Part shown: positions 1 through 7,886 of the stretch, piece after piece
Position numbering within the stretch: position 1 is the first letter of the stretch
Layout of the letters: each line of letters starts with the position of its first letter
Made by a program: the position numbers and the translations under genes
NCBI GenBank assembly: GCA_910577495.1
Contig: CAJTML010000026.1
Coordinates: 1-20,225, forward strand
Direction of reading: 5' to 3'
DNA: 20,225 bases
Source of the DNA: an uncultured Eggerthellaceae bacterium
Lineage (GTDB): Bacteria; Actinomycetota; Coriobacteriia; Coriobacteriales; Eggerthellaceae
Notes under the pieces: model-generated
What the model was told of the DNA's origin: nothing
Databases searched by the model: none
What the model saw: the letters and a program-made list of their open reading frames with translations, nothing else

Positions 1-35
1 AATGCCTTTTCGTCAACGCGTGGCACTGGTTTCAT
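1..35 (-). CDS. 5' end of an unidentified gene leaving the window
   Basis: On the minus strand an ATG at 35 opens a frame that stays open to the window edge (11 full codons, beginning MKPVPRVDEKA). A GAGAGGA ribosome binding site lies about seven bases upstream of it. The gene would be divergent from pcrA, sharing the roughly 300-base region to its right. The fragment is too short to assign a family. A chance ATG with a passable ribosome binding site is the main alternative. Confidence 0.35.
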   Translation of the reverse strand, partial: MKPVPRVDEKA

Positions 36-336
36 AGCGTGTCCTCTCGTTTGATCTAGTCTTGCTGCCAAACTCTAAAAAGCGTCTCAAACGCTGACCT
101 GTGTCCTTGTATATCGTAGTGGCGAAGGCAGGCGCCCATCCCCGGAATCGACAATCTGTAGGCCGCCTTTTGCGCATTTGTGGATGAGGTGTAATACACC
201 GTTTTATTGCCCGCGACCCATCCCGCAAGCCCCGCGCCGCGCTACAATACGAGGCCGAAGAAATCACGCGAAGCAATCGCGAATACACACGACCGCACAT
301 AAACCAACAAGAAATCATGCACAAGGAGCACGCAGT
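36..336. other. Intergenic region upstream of pcrA
   Basis: I see no convincing gene here. The pcrA frame is open back to 178, but that stretch reads as arginine- and proline-rich filler and has no ribosome binding site at its first ATG. The stretch holds a small perfect palindrome with arms GGTGT and ACACC at 188-200, and a TACAAT that could serve as a -10 box at 243-248 without a recognisable -35. The pcrA promoter is therefore probably in here but is not clearly defined. Confidence 0.4.
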
Positions 337-2796
337 ATGCCCATTGATATCGACACCTTAAACGACCCGCAACGCGAAGCTGTCGTCACTACCGAAGGTC
401 CACTTTTGGTTTTGGCTGGCGCTGGATCAGGCAAAACGCGCGTATTGACATATCGCATTGCCAACTTGATTGAAAACAAGGGCGTGGCACCTTGGCAGAT
501 TTTGGCCATCACGTTTACCAATAAAGCCGCCGCTGAGATGCGCGAGCGTCTGGCGGGGTTGGTCGGCCCGCAAAGCCGCGGCATGTGGGTTTCAACCTTC
601 CACAGCATGTGCGTGCGCATTCTTCGCGCGGACGCCGACCGCTTGGGCTTCACGAAAAACTTCACCATTTATGACACTGACGACATGAAGCGTTTGTATG
701 GCGAAGTCATGGCTGAGCTTTCCATTGACACAAAGCGCTTCCCGAAAAACATGGTGATGAATCGCGTATCGGCGGCGAAAAACGAACTGGTTTTGCCCTC
801 TGAGTTTGAGCTCAAGTACTCGGACTTCGTCAGCAAAGAGGTGGCGAAGGTCTACGCGCGCGTCCAGGAACGCCTCAAGGCCGCCAACGCGTTTGACTTC
901 GATGACCTGCTGTTATACGCCTACATCCTCTTGCGCGATAACCCCGATGTGCTGCAAGCCTACCAGCAGCGCTTTCGCTACATCATGGTGGATGAGTATC
1001 AAGACACCAACCACGCGCAGTATTGCATCACCGCGCTTTTGGCGCAGGCGCACCAAAACATCATGGTCGTAGGCGACGATGACCAGTCCATTTACTCGTG
1101 GCGTGGTGCGGATATTCGCAACATTTTGGAGTTTGAGAAAGATTACCCCAAGGCCAAAACGGTCAAGCTGGAGCAGAATTACCGCAGTGTAGGCAACGTG
1201 CTTGCGGCGGCCAATGCGGTCATTGCGAACAATCGCCATCGCAAGGAAAAACGCCTGTTCACCAGCTCAGATGATGGTGACAAGATTCAGGTGTACATGG
1301 CCAGCGACGAGCGTGACGAAGGTCGCTGGATTGCGGGCGAAATTGAGAAGCTTCGCCGTGCGGATTTCTCGTACAACCAGATGGCGGTGTTTTATCGAAC
1401 CAACGCGCAGTCGCGTACGCTTGAAGATATGTTCCTGCGCGCGGGCGTGCCGTATCGCATCGTCGGTGGTGTGCGATTCTTCGACCGCGCTGAGATTCGC
1501 GACGTGATGGCGTATCTGACGCTCGTGGTGAATCCGGCTGACGACATTTCGGCAAAACGCGTGATCAACGTGCCGCGCCGCGGTATCGGCAAGAGCACGA
1601 TCGAGCACATTGACGCCATCGCGCGCGAGCTGAATCTCACATTCATGGATGCTGCCGAGCAGATTATCACCGATGAGTCCGTTCGCGCGGCCACGCGTCT
1701 GGCGGTTGGTCGCTTCGTGGAATTCATCAAGGAAGCGCGCTCGTACGGCGGGGATTTGCGCAAAGTAGTTGAGATGATCATCGACCGCGCGGAGCTCATC
1801 ACCGCACTTCGCCAAGAAGGCACTGATGAGGCGCAAAGCCGCATTGAGAACATCCAAGAGTTCTTGGGCGTTGTGGACGAGTTCAAGGACAGCCACGACA
1901 TGGAAGACGCGTTTTTCGCCGCTCCGACAGCGGGGGATGGCGAAGGTTCTGACGAAGGCTCTGGCGAAGGCGCTGCCGCGGGCGAAATTCTCGCGGTCGA
2001 CGAAACCGGCAACATGATGTTCGCCGTCGAAATTGCCACTGAGGACGCCGCCGAGGCTGAGCCGGTGCGCGTGCTGCACGGGGACTCGCTTTCGGACTTT
2101 TTGGAGTGGGTGCGCCTGCGTACCGATCTGGACTCTATGACCGAAGACGGCCAGGCCATTACGCTTATGACCGTGCACTCGTCAAAGGGTCTGGAGTTTG
2201 ATTGCGTGTTTGTGGCCGGCATGGAAGAGACGATCTTCCCACACATGAATAGCGTTGGTGACCCGGCGGGCGTGGAAGAAGAGCGCCGCCTGGCCTACGT
2301 TGCCATCACGCGCGCTCGTAAGAAGCTGTATCTGACCTGCGCGAATGCGCGCCAACTCTTCGGCCAATCGTCGTCTAACCCGGTCTCGCGCTTTATCCAC
2401 GAGATCCCCTCGGAGCTTCGCCAGACTACTGGCGTAGGTTCGGCAGGCTTTTCGGGAACCGGTTGGGAGAAGCGTGGTAGCCGTCGCGGTATTGCAGGCA
2501 GCGGTGCGGAAGCTGGCGAAGGCCGCGTGTTTGGTCGCTCAAGCGCGTCGGGTTCTGCGGGTAGGCGCGATGGTCGCCAAAGCCGCGTAGGTGGTTCGTA
2601 TGCGCGCCCCGACGCGGGCAAAAAGGCCGCAGCATCCATGACGTTTGCCGTGGGGGATATGGTGGATCACAAAACCTTCGGGCGCGGCCGCGTGACCAAG
2701 GTTGATGGCGATACGCTCTATATTAAGTTCGCGAAGACCAACCAGACTAAAAAGCTCCTCAAGGACTACGCGCCAATCGTGAAGCTCAACGGTTAA
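337..2796 (+). CDS. pcrA: ATP-dependent DNA helicase PcrA/UvrD (superfamily 1A)
   Basis: A 3'-5' DNA helicase used in nucleotide excision repair, removal of stalled RNA polymerase and control of recombination; it acts in the cytoplasm on DNA. The 819-residue product shows the SF1 motifs in order: Walker A GAGSGKT (28-34), TFTNKAAAEM, DEYQDTN (about 219), GDDDQSIYSWRG (about 246), LEQNYRS, HSSKGLEFD, and EEERRLAYVAITRAR. The last 50 residues (DMVDHKTFGRGRV onward) match the Tudor-like RNA polymerase-binding tail of PcrA. I chose ATG 337 because AAGGAG stands eight bases upstream and homology starts at once; an in-frame ATG at 178 would add 53 unlikely residues. An extra acidic Gly/Glu/Ala-rich stretch of about 55 residues lies near 527-583, within the 2B region. 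A basic Gly/Ser/Arg-rich linker precedes the tail. The gene is monocistronic and convergent with sdaA. Confidence 0.96.
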   Translation: MPIDIDTLNDPQREAVVTTEGPLLVLAGAGSGKTRVLTYRIANLIENKGVAPWQILAITFTNKAAAEMRERLAGLVGPQSRGMWVSTFHSMCVRILRADADRLGFTKNFTIYDTDDMKRLYGEVMAELSIDTKRFPKNMVMNRVSAAKNELVLPSEFELKYSDFVSKEVAKVYARVQERLKAANAFDFDDLLLYAYILLRDNPDVLQAYQQRFRYIMVDEYQDTNHAQYCITALLAQAHQNIMVVGDDDQSIYSWRGADIRNILEFEKDYPKAKTVKLEQNYRSVGNVLAAANAVIANNRHRKEKRLFTSSDDGDKIQVYMASDERDEGRWIAGEIEKLRRADFSYNQMAVFYRTNAQSRTLEDMFLRAGVPYRIVGGVRFFDRAEIRDVMAYLTLVVNPADDISAKRVINVPRRGIGKSTIEHIDAIARELNLTFMDAAEQIITDESVRAATRLAVGRFVEFIKEARSYGGDLRKVVEMIIDRAELITALRQEGTDEAQSRIENIQEFLGVVDEFKDSHDMEDAFFAAPTAGDGEGSDEGSGEGAAAGEILAVDETGNMMFAVEIATEDAAEAEPVRVLHGDSLSDFLEWVRLRTDLDSMTEDGQAITLMTVHSSKGLEFDCVFVAGMEETIFPHMNSVGDPAGVEEERRLAYVAITRARKKLYLTCANARQLFGQSSSNPVSRFIHEIPSELRQTTGVGSAGFSGTGWEKRGSRRGIAGSGAEAGEGRVFGRSSASGSAGRRDGRQSRVGGSYARPDAGKKAAASMTFAVGDMVDHKTFGRGRVTKVDGDTLYIKFAKTNQTKKLLKDYAPIVKLNG

Positions 2797-2830
2797 CGCG
2801 CGCAGCTTGCTGGCGCGGACTGGGCGCGTG

Positions 2831-2849
2831 GGTGGCTCGCACGGCCACC
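2831..2849 (+). terminator. Possible hairpin between convergent pcrA and sdaA
   Basis: GGTGGC (2831-2836) and GCCACC (2844-2849) form a perfect six-base stem with a seven-base loop, midway between the stop codons of pcrA and sdaA. There is no T tract on either side, so as an intrinsic terminator it is weak and could act in either direction. It is the only candidate in the 70-base gap. Confidence 0.3.
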
Positions 2850-2866
2850 AACTGCACTTCGCCGCA

Positions 2867-4642
2867 CTAACCGCACTTGGCGCAGAGCACGCACGCGGTC
2901 GGCGTGGCGGCCAGGCCGCCCAGTGCGCTTTCGCGCAGCTCAAAGGGCAGTGAGCGTCCCACCGCATAGAGCGCCCAGACGGTTTCGTCGAAGTCGATAA
3001 GGTTGTTGATATCCGCCAGCGCCATCTGTGCTGCAACGAGCGAGTTTGCGGCTCCAGTGGCGTTGCGCTTTTGGCACGGCGCTTCAACCAGGCCACCAAT
3101 CGGGTCGCACACCAAGCCCATGAGCCCCGAGAGCGCACTTGCCGCGGCCGCCAAGCACTGGCGCGGTGTGCCACCTAAAAGCTCAACCGCAGCAGAAGCC
3201 GCCATGGCTGACGCGGTGCCAACCTCAGCTTGGCAGCCGCCTTCAGCCCCTGACACCGTCGCGTTTCGCATGACTAACATGCCAACGGCTGCAGCATTTG
3301 CCAGCCCGCGCGCCAGCTGCGCGTCACTGAGTCCGTGCGTCTGCTGCAAAGCAAACAAAACAGCAGGTAGAACGCCTGCAGCGCCCGCCGTCGGCGCGGC
3401 CACGATCCTACCCATGGAGGCATTCGTCTCAAGCACCGCCAGCGCATACGTGGTGGCATACGCCAGCAGCGGGTCAGCCAAGCTGCCCTCGCGCTGCGCA
3501 TAATCGCGCGCCTGCTGGGCTTCGCCACCAATAAGTCCACCCATGGACTCGCGCGGGTTCACAAGCGCCTCTTCAACCGAGTCACGCATCACACGCAGCG
3601 CCTCATCCAGATAGCGCTTCGTGTCATCCACCGCCAGACCGCACGAGGCAAGCAAGCAACGCTCGCGACGGCAAATGGCATCTGACAGGGGCAACCCTTC
3701 AGCTTCGCAAAACGCCAAAAGCTGTGCGCCGGACTTGAAGTCAATCTGCTCAAACAGCGCGGTGGCTTCCTCGGCAGTTAAATCAGTCCCAAAGCCGGTG
3801 GACTCCAGCCCCTCGGCTGCCAGCTCATCAGCCGAGCGCGGGGCATGCGCATCCTCCGAGCGATCCGAGGGCAGAAGCGACACGCTCAAAATGTCGGGGT
3901 AGTCTCCAATGGCGGCAATGACGTCTTCGGAAATGGCCTCGTCGGTCTCCATGACCGTGTAGGCAATGTCGCCCTTGCGTTCGCGAAAAAGCCTGGTCGT
4001 AGCAATGTTTACGTCATAATCCGAGAGGCGTTGGGCAATGTGGGCCAACACACCCTTCACGTCTTTTTGCTTGATGACGATGCTGTGGTACTGCCCGCCA
4101 AGCAGCACTTCAACCCCGTTAATAGAGCGCACCTGCGCCGCGCCGCCGCCGATAGATTCGCCACGCACCCACGTCTCGGTACCGCGCGCGTCCACGACAT
4201 GCACGTCAACCGTATTGGGGTGTGCTGTGTCGGTGTCGGGCATGGGGATGAACTCAAACGCCAACCCGCGTTCCTTTGCCAGCGCAAACGAATCGCGAAT
4301 GCGCACGTCATCAGCACCAAAGCCGAGCATGCCACCAACGAGTGCGCGGTCGGTGCCGTGCCCGTGATAGGTGTGGGCGAAGCTGCCGTACAAATAAAAC
4401 TCCACGCGCGCGGGGGGTGCGGGCAAAAGTTTCAGCGTCATGGATGCAATGCGAAGCGCGCCAGCGGTGTGTGAGCTGGACGGTCCAATCATGATCGGGC
4501 CGATGACGTCACGCACGCCCAAAAGCGACGGCGCGCTGCCTTGCTGGGGTGGAGTAGGGGGCATGCGCACCTCACTTGTCTCGGCGAGATCGTGCTCGGC
4601 GTTTTGTTCCGCGGCGGGGAATTCAGGGGTGTCTGACGTCAT
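2867..4642 (-). CDS. sdaA: L-serine dehydratase (L-serine ammonia-lyase), iron-sulfur type, one chain
   Basis: Deaminates L-serine to pyruvate and ammonia using a 4Fe-4S cluster; cytoplasmic. The 591-residue chain fuses the beta half (GPIMIGPSSSHTAG, about 48-61, then an ACT-like regulatory region near 190-260) to the alpha half (SMGGLIGGEAQQA, SMGRIVAAPTAGAAG). Three cysteines at 470, 512 and 523 have spacings of 42 and 11, the cluster-ligand spacing of the Legionella enzyme. The chain ends in a cysteine-rich tail (CVLCAKCG); in this family a C-terminal cysteine can fold back into the active site as the fourth ligand. The ATG at 4642 has an AAAGGG ribosome binding site. An internal ATG at 4564, with GAGG upstream, would drop a poorly conserved 26-residue leader. 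In Coriobacteriia serine is a plausible carbon and nitrogen source. It is divergent from the pyrophosphatase gene. Confidence 0.95.
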   Translation of the reverse strand: MTSDTPEFPAAEQNAEHDLAETSEVRMPPTPPQQGSAPSLLGVRDVIGPIMIGPSSSHTAGALRIASMTLKLLPAPPARVEFYLYGSFAHTYHGHGTDRALVGGMLGFGADDVRIRDSFALAKERGLAFEFIPMPDTDTAHPNTVDVHVVDARGTETWVRGESIGGGAAQVRSINGVEVLLGGQYHSIVIKQKDVKGVLAHIAQRLSDYDVNIATTRLFRERKGDIAYTVMETDEAISEDVIAAIGDYPDILSVSLLPSDRSEDAHAPRSADELAAEGLESTGFGTDLTAEEATALFEQIDFKSGAQLLAFCEAEGLPLSDAICRRERCLLASCGLAVDDTKRYLDEALRVMRDSVEEALVNPRESMGGLIGGEAQQARDYAQREGSLADPLLAYATTYALAVLETNASMGRIVAAPTAGAAGVLPAVLFALQQTHGLSDAQLARGLANAAAVGMLVMRNATVSGAEGGCQAEVGTASAMAASAAVELLGGTPRQCLAAAASALSGLMGLVCDPIGGLVEAPCQKRNATGAANSLVAAQMALADINNLIDFDETVWALYAVGRSLPFELRESALGGLAATPTACVLCAKCG

Positions 4643-4688
4643 ATTTGTGCCCTTTCGGTGCGCTATTTGTCCGTTACTCTAAACACAA

Positions 4689-4716
4689 TTAACGGCGTGT
4701 AACACTATGGTACACT
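4689..4716 (+). promoter_or_regulatory. Putative promoter of the pyrophosphatase gene in a divergent region
   Basis: TTAACG (4689-4694) and TACACT (4711-4716) are 16 bases apart, and a TG one base before the -10 box gives an extended -10. It points at the gene starting at 4809. The small palindrome GTGT-A-ACAC (4697-4705) lies inside the spacer. On the other strand a weaker pair (TAGAGT read from 4681, TTACAC read from 4702) could serve the serine dehydratase, so the two promoters would overlap. Assigned by eye. Confidence 0.4.
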
Positions 4717-4808
4717 GCAACGCTGGTTTTTGATTGAACTGCAAACGAACAGGAACTTTTCAAGAAACATATCAAGTGTAACGCACGAGCAAGAAGGATG
4801 CGCACGTT

Positions 4809-6176
4809 ATGACGAAACCAATTTTGGTAGTGGGACATAAAAACCCTGACAACGATTCAATTTGTGCCGCGGTGGGCTATGCCTACCTCAAAAATCAAAT
4901 GGCGTTGCGTGAAGCCAAAGAGGGCGAAGACGTGCCCGCATACGTGCCTGTTCGCTTAGGTCCGCTTCCCCCGGAAAGCGCCTGGGTGCTTGAGCAAAAC
5001 GGCATTCCTGCTCCTGACATGATAGGACACGTGCATGCGCGTGTTTCTGACGTCATGACCGAAAACCCCATCTCCATCAGCCATAACGCAACCATCATGG
5101 AGGCGGGACGCCTGCTTCGCCAGCATAATATTCGCGCACTGGTGGTTACTAACGAAGATGGCACGTATCGCGGCCTGATCACTACGCGCATGATTGCTGA
5201 GCGCTATGTGGCGGCAACGGACCTGCTGGTGGATGACGCATCCAACCAGATGGCGGTGGCGGGCGACCTCATCAATTCGCTCGGACAAAGCGTTGACGAA
5301 CTCACCGAAACCGACGTGATTCAGCTGCACAAAGATGGCCTGCTCAAAGAAGCGGTCGAAGACCTCATGGCCTCTGAGCTGCGCGAAGCTATCGTGCTGG
5401 ATGATGACGGGTTTGCCATTGGTATCGTGACGCGCTCGGACGTGGCGCATCGCCCCAAACGCAAGATTATCCTGGTTGACCACAACGAGCGTCGCCAGGC
5501 AGCAAACGGAATCGATGAGGCAGAAGTGGTTGAGATTATTGACCACCACCGCATTGCTGACGTGATGACGGCCAATCCTATCAAGTTCTTGAACCTGCCT
5601 GCCGGCTCTACGGCAACCATTGTGGCTATGGAGTTTCGCAAGCATGGCATTGAGCTGCCGCCGCACATTGCGCGCGTGCTGCTCTCAGCACTTTTGACCG
5701 ACACGGTCATCATGAAATCCCCGACGACCACCGATACCGATCGTGAGATCGCGCAGTTTTTGGGCGAAGTTGGCGAAGTTGACCCGGTGGAATACGGTTT
5801 AGCAGTCTTTAAGTCTCGCGCGGTTGATGGCGATGTACCGGTTGAGAAGCTTGTCGGCGCGGACGCGAAAGAGTTCCAGGTGGGGGACTCAACCGTGCTG
5901 ATTGCCCAGCATGAGACGGTGGACTTGGAAGGTGTGCTTGCGCGCGAAGCTGAGATTCGCGACTATATGTCGCACCTGCAAAAGGAGCATAGCTATGAGT
6001 TTGTGCTGCTCATGGTGACCGACATCGTGGCTGAGGGTAGCCAGTTTTTGTGCGAAGGCAACCACCGTGTGGTGAACCGCGTGTTCAACATTGACTGCTC
6101 CAGCAAGGGCGGCACGTGGATGCCGGGCGTCTTGAGCCGCAAAAAGCAAGTGGCCGCAAAGATCCTGGAAGCGTAA
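4809..6176 (+). CDS. ppaC: Manganese-dependent family II inorganic pyrophosphatase with CBS domains
   Basis: Hydrolyses pyrophosphate to two phosphates, pulling biosynthetic reactions forward; cytoplasmic, Mn or Co dependent. The 455-residue product has a DHH catalytic domain interrupted by regulatory domains. GHKNPDNDS (9-17) carries His10, Asp14 and Asp16. A CBS pair occupies about 78-213 (RVSDVMTENPIS and LLKEAVEDLMASELREAIVLD). The catalytic part resumes with VDHNE (223-227) and IDHH (244-247), and the substrate-binding SRKKQ is at 443-447. Plain family II enzymes are about 310 residues, and the excess equals the CBS insert. The insert seems too short to hold a DRTGG domain between the CBS motifs. 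CBS motifs in this family bind adenine nucleotides, AMP/ADP inhibiting and ATP activating. An AAGGA ribosome binding site lies 10 bases before ATG 4809. Confidence 0.95.
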   Translation: MTKPILVVGHKNPDNDSICAAVGYAYLKNQMALREAKEGEDVPAYVPVRLGPLPPESAWVLEQNGIPAPDMIGHVHARVSDVMTENPISISHNATIMEAGRLLRQHNIRALVVTNEDGTYRGLITTRMIAERYVAATDLLVDDASNQMAVAGDLINSLGQSVDELTETDVIQLHKDGLLKEAVEDLMASELREAIVLDDDGFAIGIVTRSDVAHRPKRKIILVDHNERRQAANGIDEAEVVEIIDHHRIADVMTANPIKFLNLPAGSTATIVAMEFRKHGIELPPHIARVLLSALLTDTVIMKSPTTTDTDREIAQFLGEVGEVDPVEYGLAVFKSRAVDGDVPVEKLVGADAKEFQVGDSTVLIAQHETVDLEGVLAREAEIRDYMSHLQKEHSYEFVLLMVTDIVAEGSQFLCEGNHRVVNRVFNIDCSSKGGTWMPGVLSRKKQVAAKILEA

Positions 6177-6215
6177 GGCTGCGGCGCCAGCGACGGCGAG
6201 CCCTGCACGCACCCC

Positions 6216-6244
6216 TTGTGTGCCGATCGTGTTACGGTTAGGTT
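6216..6244 (+). promoter_or_regulatory. Weak promoter candidate for the PQ-loop/peptidase pair
   Basis: TTGTGT (6216-6221) and TAGGTT (6239-6244) stand 17 bases apart downstream of the pyrophosphatase stop. The match to consensus is modest. It is listed because no room for a promoter remains between the terminator hairpin (to 6332) and the next start codon. A transcript from here would carry two hairpins before that gene: ACTTCGC/GCGAAGT at 6265-6283, and the terminator. Confidence 0.25.
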
Positions 6245-6307
6245 TCGCCAGCTGATGCGGCTTTACTTCGCCCCGTGCGAAGTCTATAACTGAAAACGAA
6301 CCCACAG

Positions 6308-6332
6308 AACGCTCCCTCACCGGGGGCGTTTT
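6308..6332 (+). terminator. Intrinsic terminator after the pyrophosphatase gene, or attenuator
   Basis: AACGCTCCC (6308-6316) pairs with GGGGGCGTT (6322-6330) across a five-base loop, with one G-U pair, running into TTTT. An alternative upstream arm GAAAACG (6292-6298) can also pair with CGTTTTC (6327-6333), so two 5' arms compete for the same 3' arm. It ends only about 18 bases before the ribosome binding site of the next gene. Confidence 0.7.
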
Positions 6333-6365
6333 CAACGCATGAGCATCTTAAGGGAGATGACGGTT

Positions 6366-6731
6366 GTGGCAGAATTACTGGAAGCAATCATGTTGGTATG
6401 CTTCGGACTTTCGTGGCCTCTTAACGCGTACAAAAATTACAAGGCGAAGACAGCAGCTGGTTCAAGTTGGCAGTTCATTGCGCTCATTACCGCAGGATAT
6501 CTGGCAGGTATTGCCGCTAAGTTTATCTCTGGGTCGGTCAACTGGGTGCTGGCGGTATACTTTATCAACCTGGCGTGCTTGGGGATCAACTGGGCAGTGT
6601 ATTTCCGCAACCGCAAACTTGACGCGCAGCGTGAAGTGGTTGCGCAGGAAGTTGTTGCTGAGGCCGAAGAGCTCCTGGATGAAGCTCAAAGTGTTACGGC
6701 AAGCGTAACGCCTGCTCATGTGGCCGCCTAG
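6366..6731 (+). CDS. Small three-helix membrane protein, PQ-loop/SemiSWEET-like
   Basis: A 121-residue product with three hydrophobic segments: about residues 4-17, 30-52 and 55-76. The short motif SWPLNAYKNYKAKTAAGSSW resembles the PQ-loop signature of SemiSWEET half-transporters, though the usual PQ is replaced. SemiSWEETs dimerise to carry sugars; transport by this protein is an inference. A charged Glu/Ala-rich cytoplasmic tail of about 35 residues follows, which most SemiSWEETs lack. I chose GTG 6366 because AAGGGAG (6350-6356) lies nine bases before it. In-frame ATGs at 6339 and 6357 are upstream of, or abut, that ribosome binding site. It is 48 bases ahead of the peptidase gene, probably one transcript. 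Confidence 0.75.
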   Translation: MAELLEAIMLVCFGLSWPLNAYKNYKAKTAAGSSWQFIALITAGYLAGIAAKFISGSVNWVLAVYFINLACLGINWAVYFRNRKLDAQREVVAQEVVAEAEELLDEAQSVTASVTPAHVAA

Positions 6732-6779
6732 TCGCGCGAAGGTAGAACCACTTACCTAACCTTAAAGGAGTCATCACCC

Positions 6780-7886
6780 ATGAACAACGAGCGATTGTTG
6801 TCACTTTTTTGCGAATTGGTGCAGATTGAGAGTCCCTCGCGTGCAGAAGCAGGCATGGCCGCACGTTGTGAGCGTGAGCTTACTGACCTGGGATTTCACG
6901 TGGAGTTTGATGACTCGGGAGATAAAACGGGCGCCAACGTCGGCAATCTCATCGCGCATCTGCCAGGCACACGCCCGGGGCACGTGGTGCTGTCCGCCCA
7001 TATGGATACCGTGCAGCCGTGCGAAGGTATTGAGCCAGTCGTGGTTGATGGCGTGATTCGCTCAGCAGGACAAACTATTCTTTCCGCTGACGACAAGGCC
7101 GGCGTAGCTGCCATCTTTGAGGCGGTGCGCGCGCTGTTAGAGGAAGACACCCCGCGTCCTGATATCACGGTTGTGCTGACCACCTGTGAGGAGTTGAGCC
7201 TGCTTGGTGCCGGCGCGCTTGACCTGGCGCGCGTGCCAAGTGATGCGCCGTATTTCATCTTTGACGCGGATGGCGCACCGGGTACGGTCATCTTGGGTGC
7301 TCCGTGTCATAACACCTTTGAGGCGCACTTTACCGGTCGCGCGGCGCACGCCGGTGTTGAACCTGAGGCAGGCATTTCGGCTATCCAGATGGCGGCGCAT
7401 GCGGTGGCAAACATGTCGCTTGGACGCCTTGATGAGGCTACCACGGCAAACGTCGGCGTGATTGAGGGCGGCTCCGAAACAAACGTCGTGCCTGATAGCT
7501 GCATGATGAAGGGCGAGTGCCGCTCACTCTATGCTGACCGTGCCCAAGCCTGTATTACGGCTATGACTGAAGCGCTTGAGGCTGCTGCGGCGCACTTTGG
7601 CGGCTCGGTTGACTACACGTGGCGCGAAGATTACGGCGCGGTACGTTATGAGGAGACCGACGATCTGGTGGCGCACATCAAGCGTGCGTGTGAGCGCGCT
7701 GGCGTGGCGTTTCGCCCGCACCTTTCAGGCGGCGGGGCAGACGCGAACATCTTGTGTACCCGCGGCATCAACGCCATCACGCTCGGCATTGGCATGACGA
7801 ATTTCCACTCGGTTGACGAATTCATCACCGTGGAAGACCTGCAAAACTGCGCGCGCCTGGCTCACGCGCTCATCTTGGAGGCCTAG
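6780..7886 (+). CDS. M20 family metallopeptidase, peptidase T-like
   Basis: A 368-residue two-zinc exopeptidase of the PepT-like M20 group (tripeptidase or related aminoacylase); cytoplasmic, with no signal peptide. Visible metal and catalytic motifs: SAHMDTV with His74 and Asp76, ADDKAGV near 103-109 (bridging Asp), CEEL with Glu137 and Glu138 (general base plus zinc ligand), FDADG near 161-165, His190 in the lid domain, and a C-terminal NFHSVDEF carrying the last zinc ligand. Length fits the family; true PepT is about 40 residues longer. The substrate cannot be told from sequence. AAAGGAG lies nine bases before ATG 6780. It probably shares a transcript with the PQ-loop protein, which suggests uptake or turnover of small peptides or their products. 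Its TAG stop overlaps the stop of the converging regulator. Confidence 0.92.
   Translation: MNNERLLSLFCELVQIESPSRAEAGMAARCERELTDLGFHVEFDDSGDKTGANVGNLIAHLPGTRPGHVVLSAHMDTVQPCEGIEPVVVDGVIRSAGQTILSADDKAGVAAIFEAVRALLEEDTPRPDITVVLTTCEELSLLGAGALDLARVPSDAPYFIFDADGAPGTVILGAPCHNTFEAHFTGRAAHAGVEPEAGISAIQMAAHAVANMSLGRLDEATTANVGVIEGGSETNVVPDSCMMKGECRSLYADRAQACITAMTEALEAAAAHFGGSVDYTWREDYGAVRYEETDDLVAHIKRACERAGVAFRPHLSGGGADANILCTRGINAITLGIGMTNFHSVDEFITVEDLQNCARLAHALILEA

Noticed and set aside
188..200. GTGTAAT-ACAC-like palindrome before pcrA, resembling GTGTAACAC at 4697-4705, as a shared operator
   Set aside because: Only two short, non-identical copies; such palindromes arise by chance and the two flanking gene sets have no common role.
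178..336. In-frame extension of pcrA to an ATG at 178
   Set aside because: The added 53 residues are Arg/Pro/His-rich with no helicase homology and no ribosome binding site at 178, while ATG 337 has AAGGAG at the right distance.
1267..2246. Long minus-strand open frames of 303 and 284 residues within pcrA
   Set aside because: They lie wholly opposite a clear helicase gene, have low-complexity His/Arg/Ser-rich sequence, and reflect GC-biased third positions of the real frame.
3845..4474. 209-residue plus-strand frame inside the serine dehydratase gene
   Set aside because: It is opposite a conserved enzyme gene whose cluster cysteines and motifs are intact; its product has no recognisable family.
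4956..5666. 236-residue minus-strand frame inside the pyrophosphatase gene
   Set aside because: Shadow of the conserved catalytic and CBS regions on the other strand; no ribosome binding site or motif.
6339..6365. ATG 6339 or 6357 as start of the PQ-loop protein
   Set aside because: The only ribosome binding site, AAGGGAG at 6350-6356, lies after the first and touches the second; GTG 6366 has correct spacing.
6693..6709. GTTACG/CGTAAC hairpin at the end of the PQ-loop gene
   Set aside because: It lies within coding sequence encoding a repetitive Ser-Val-Thr-Ala tail and has no T tract, so the repeat is likely coding in origin.
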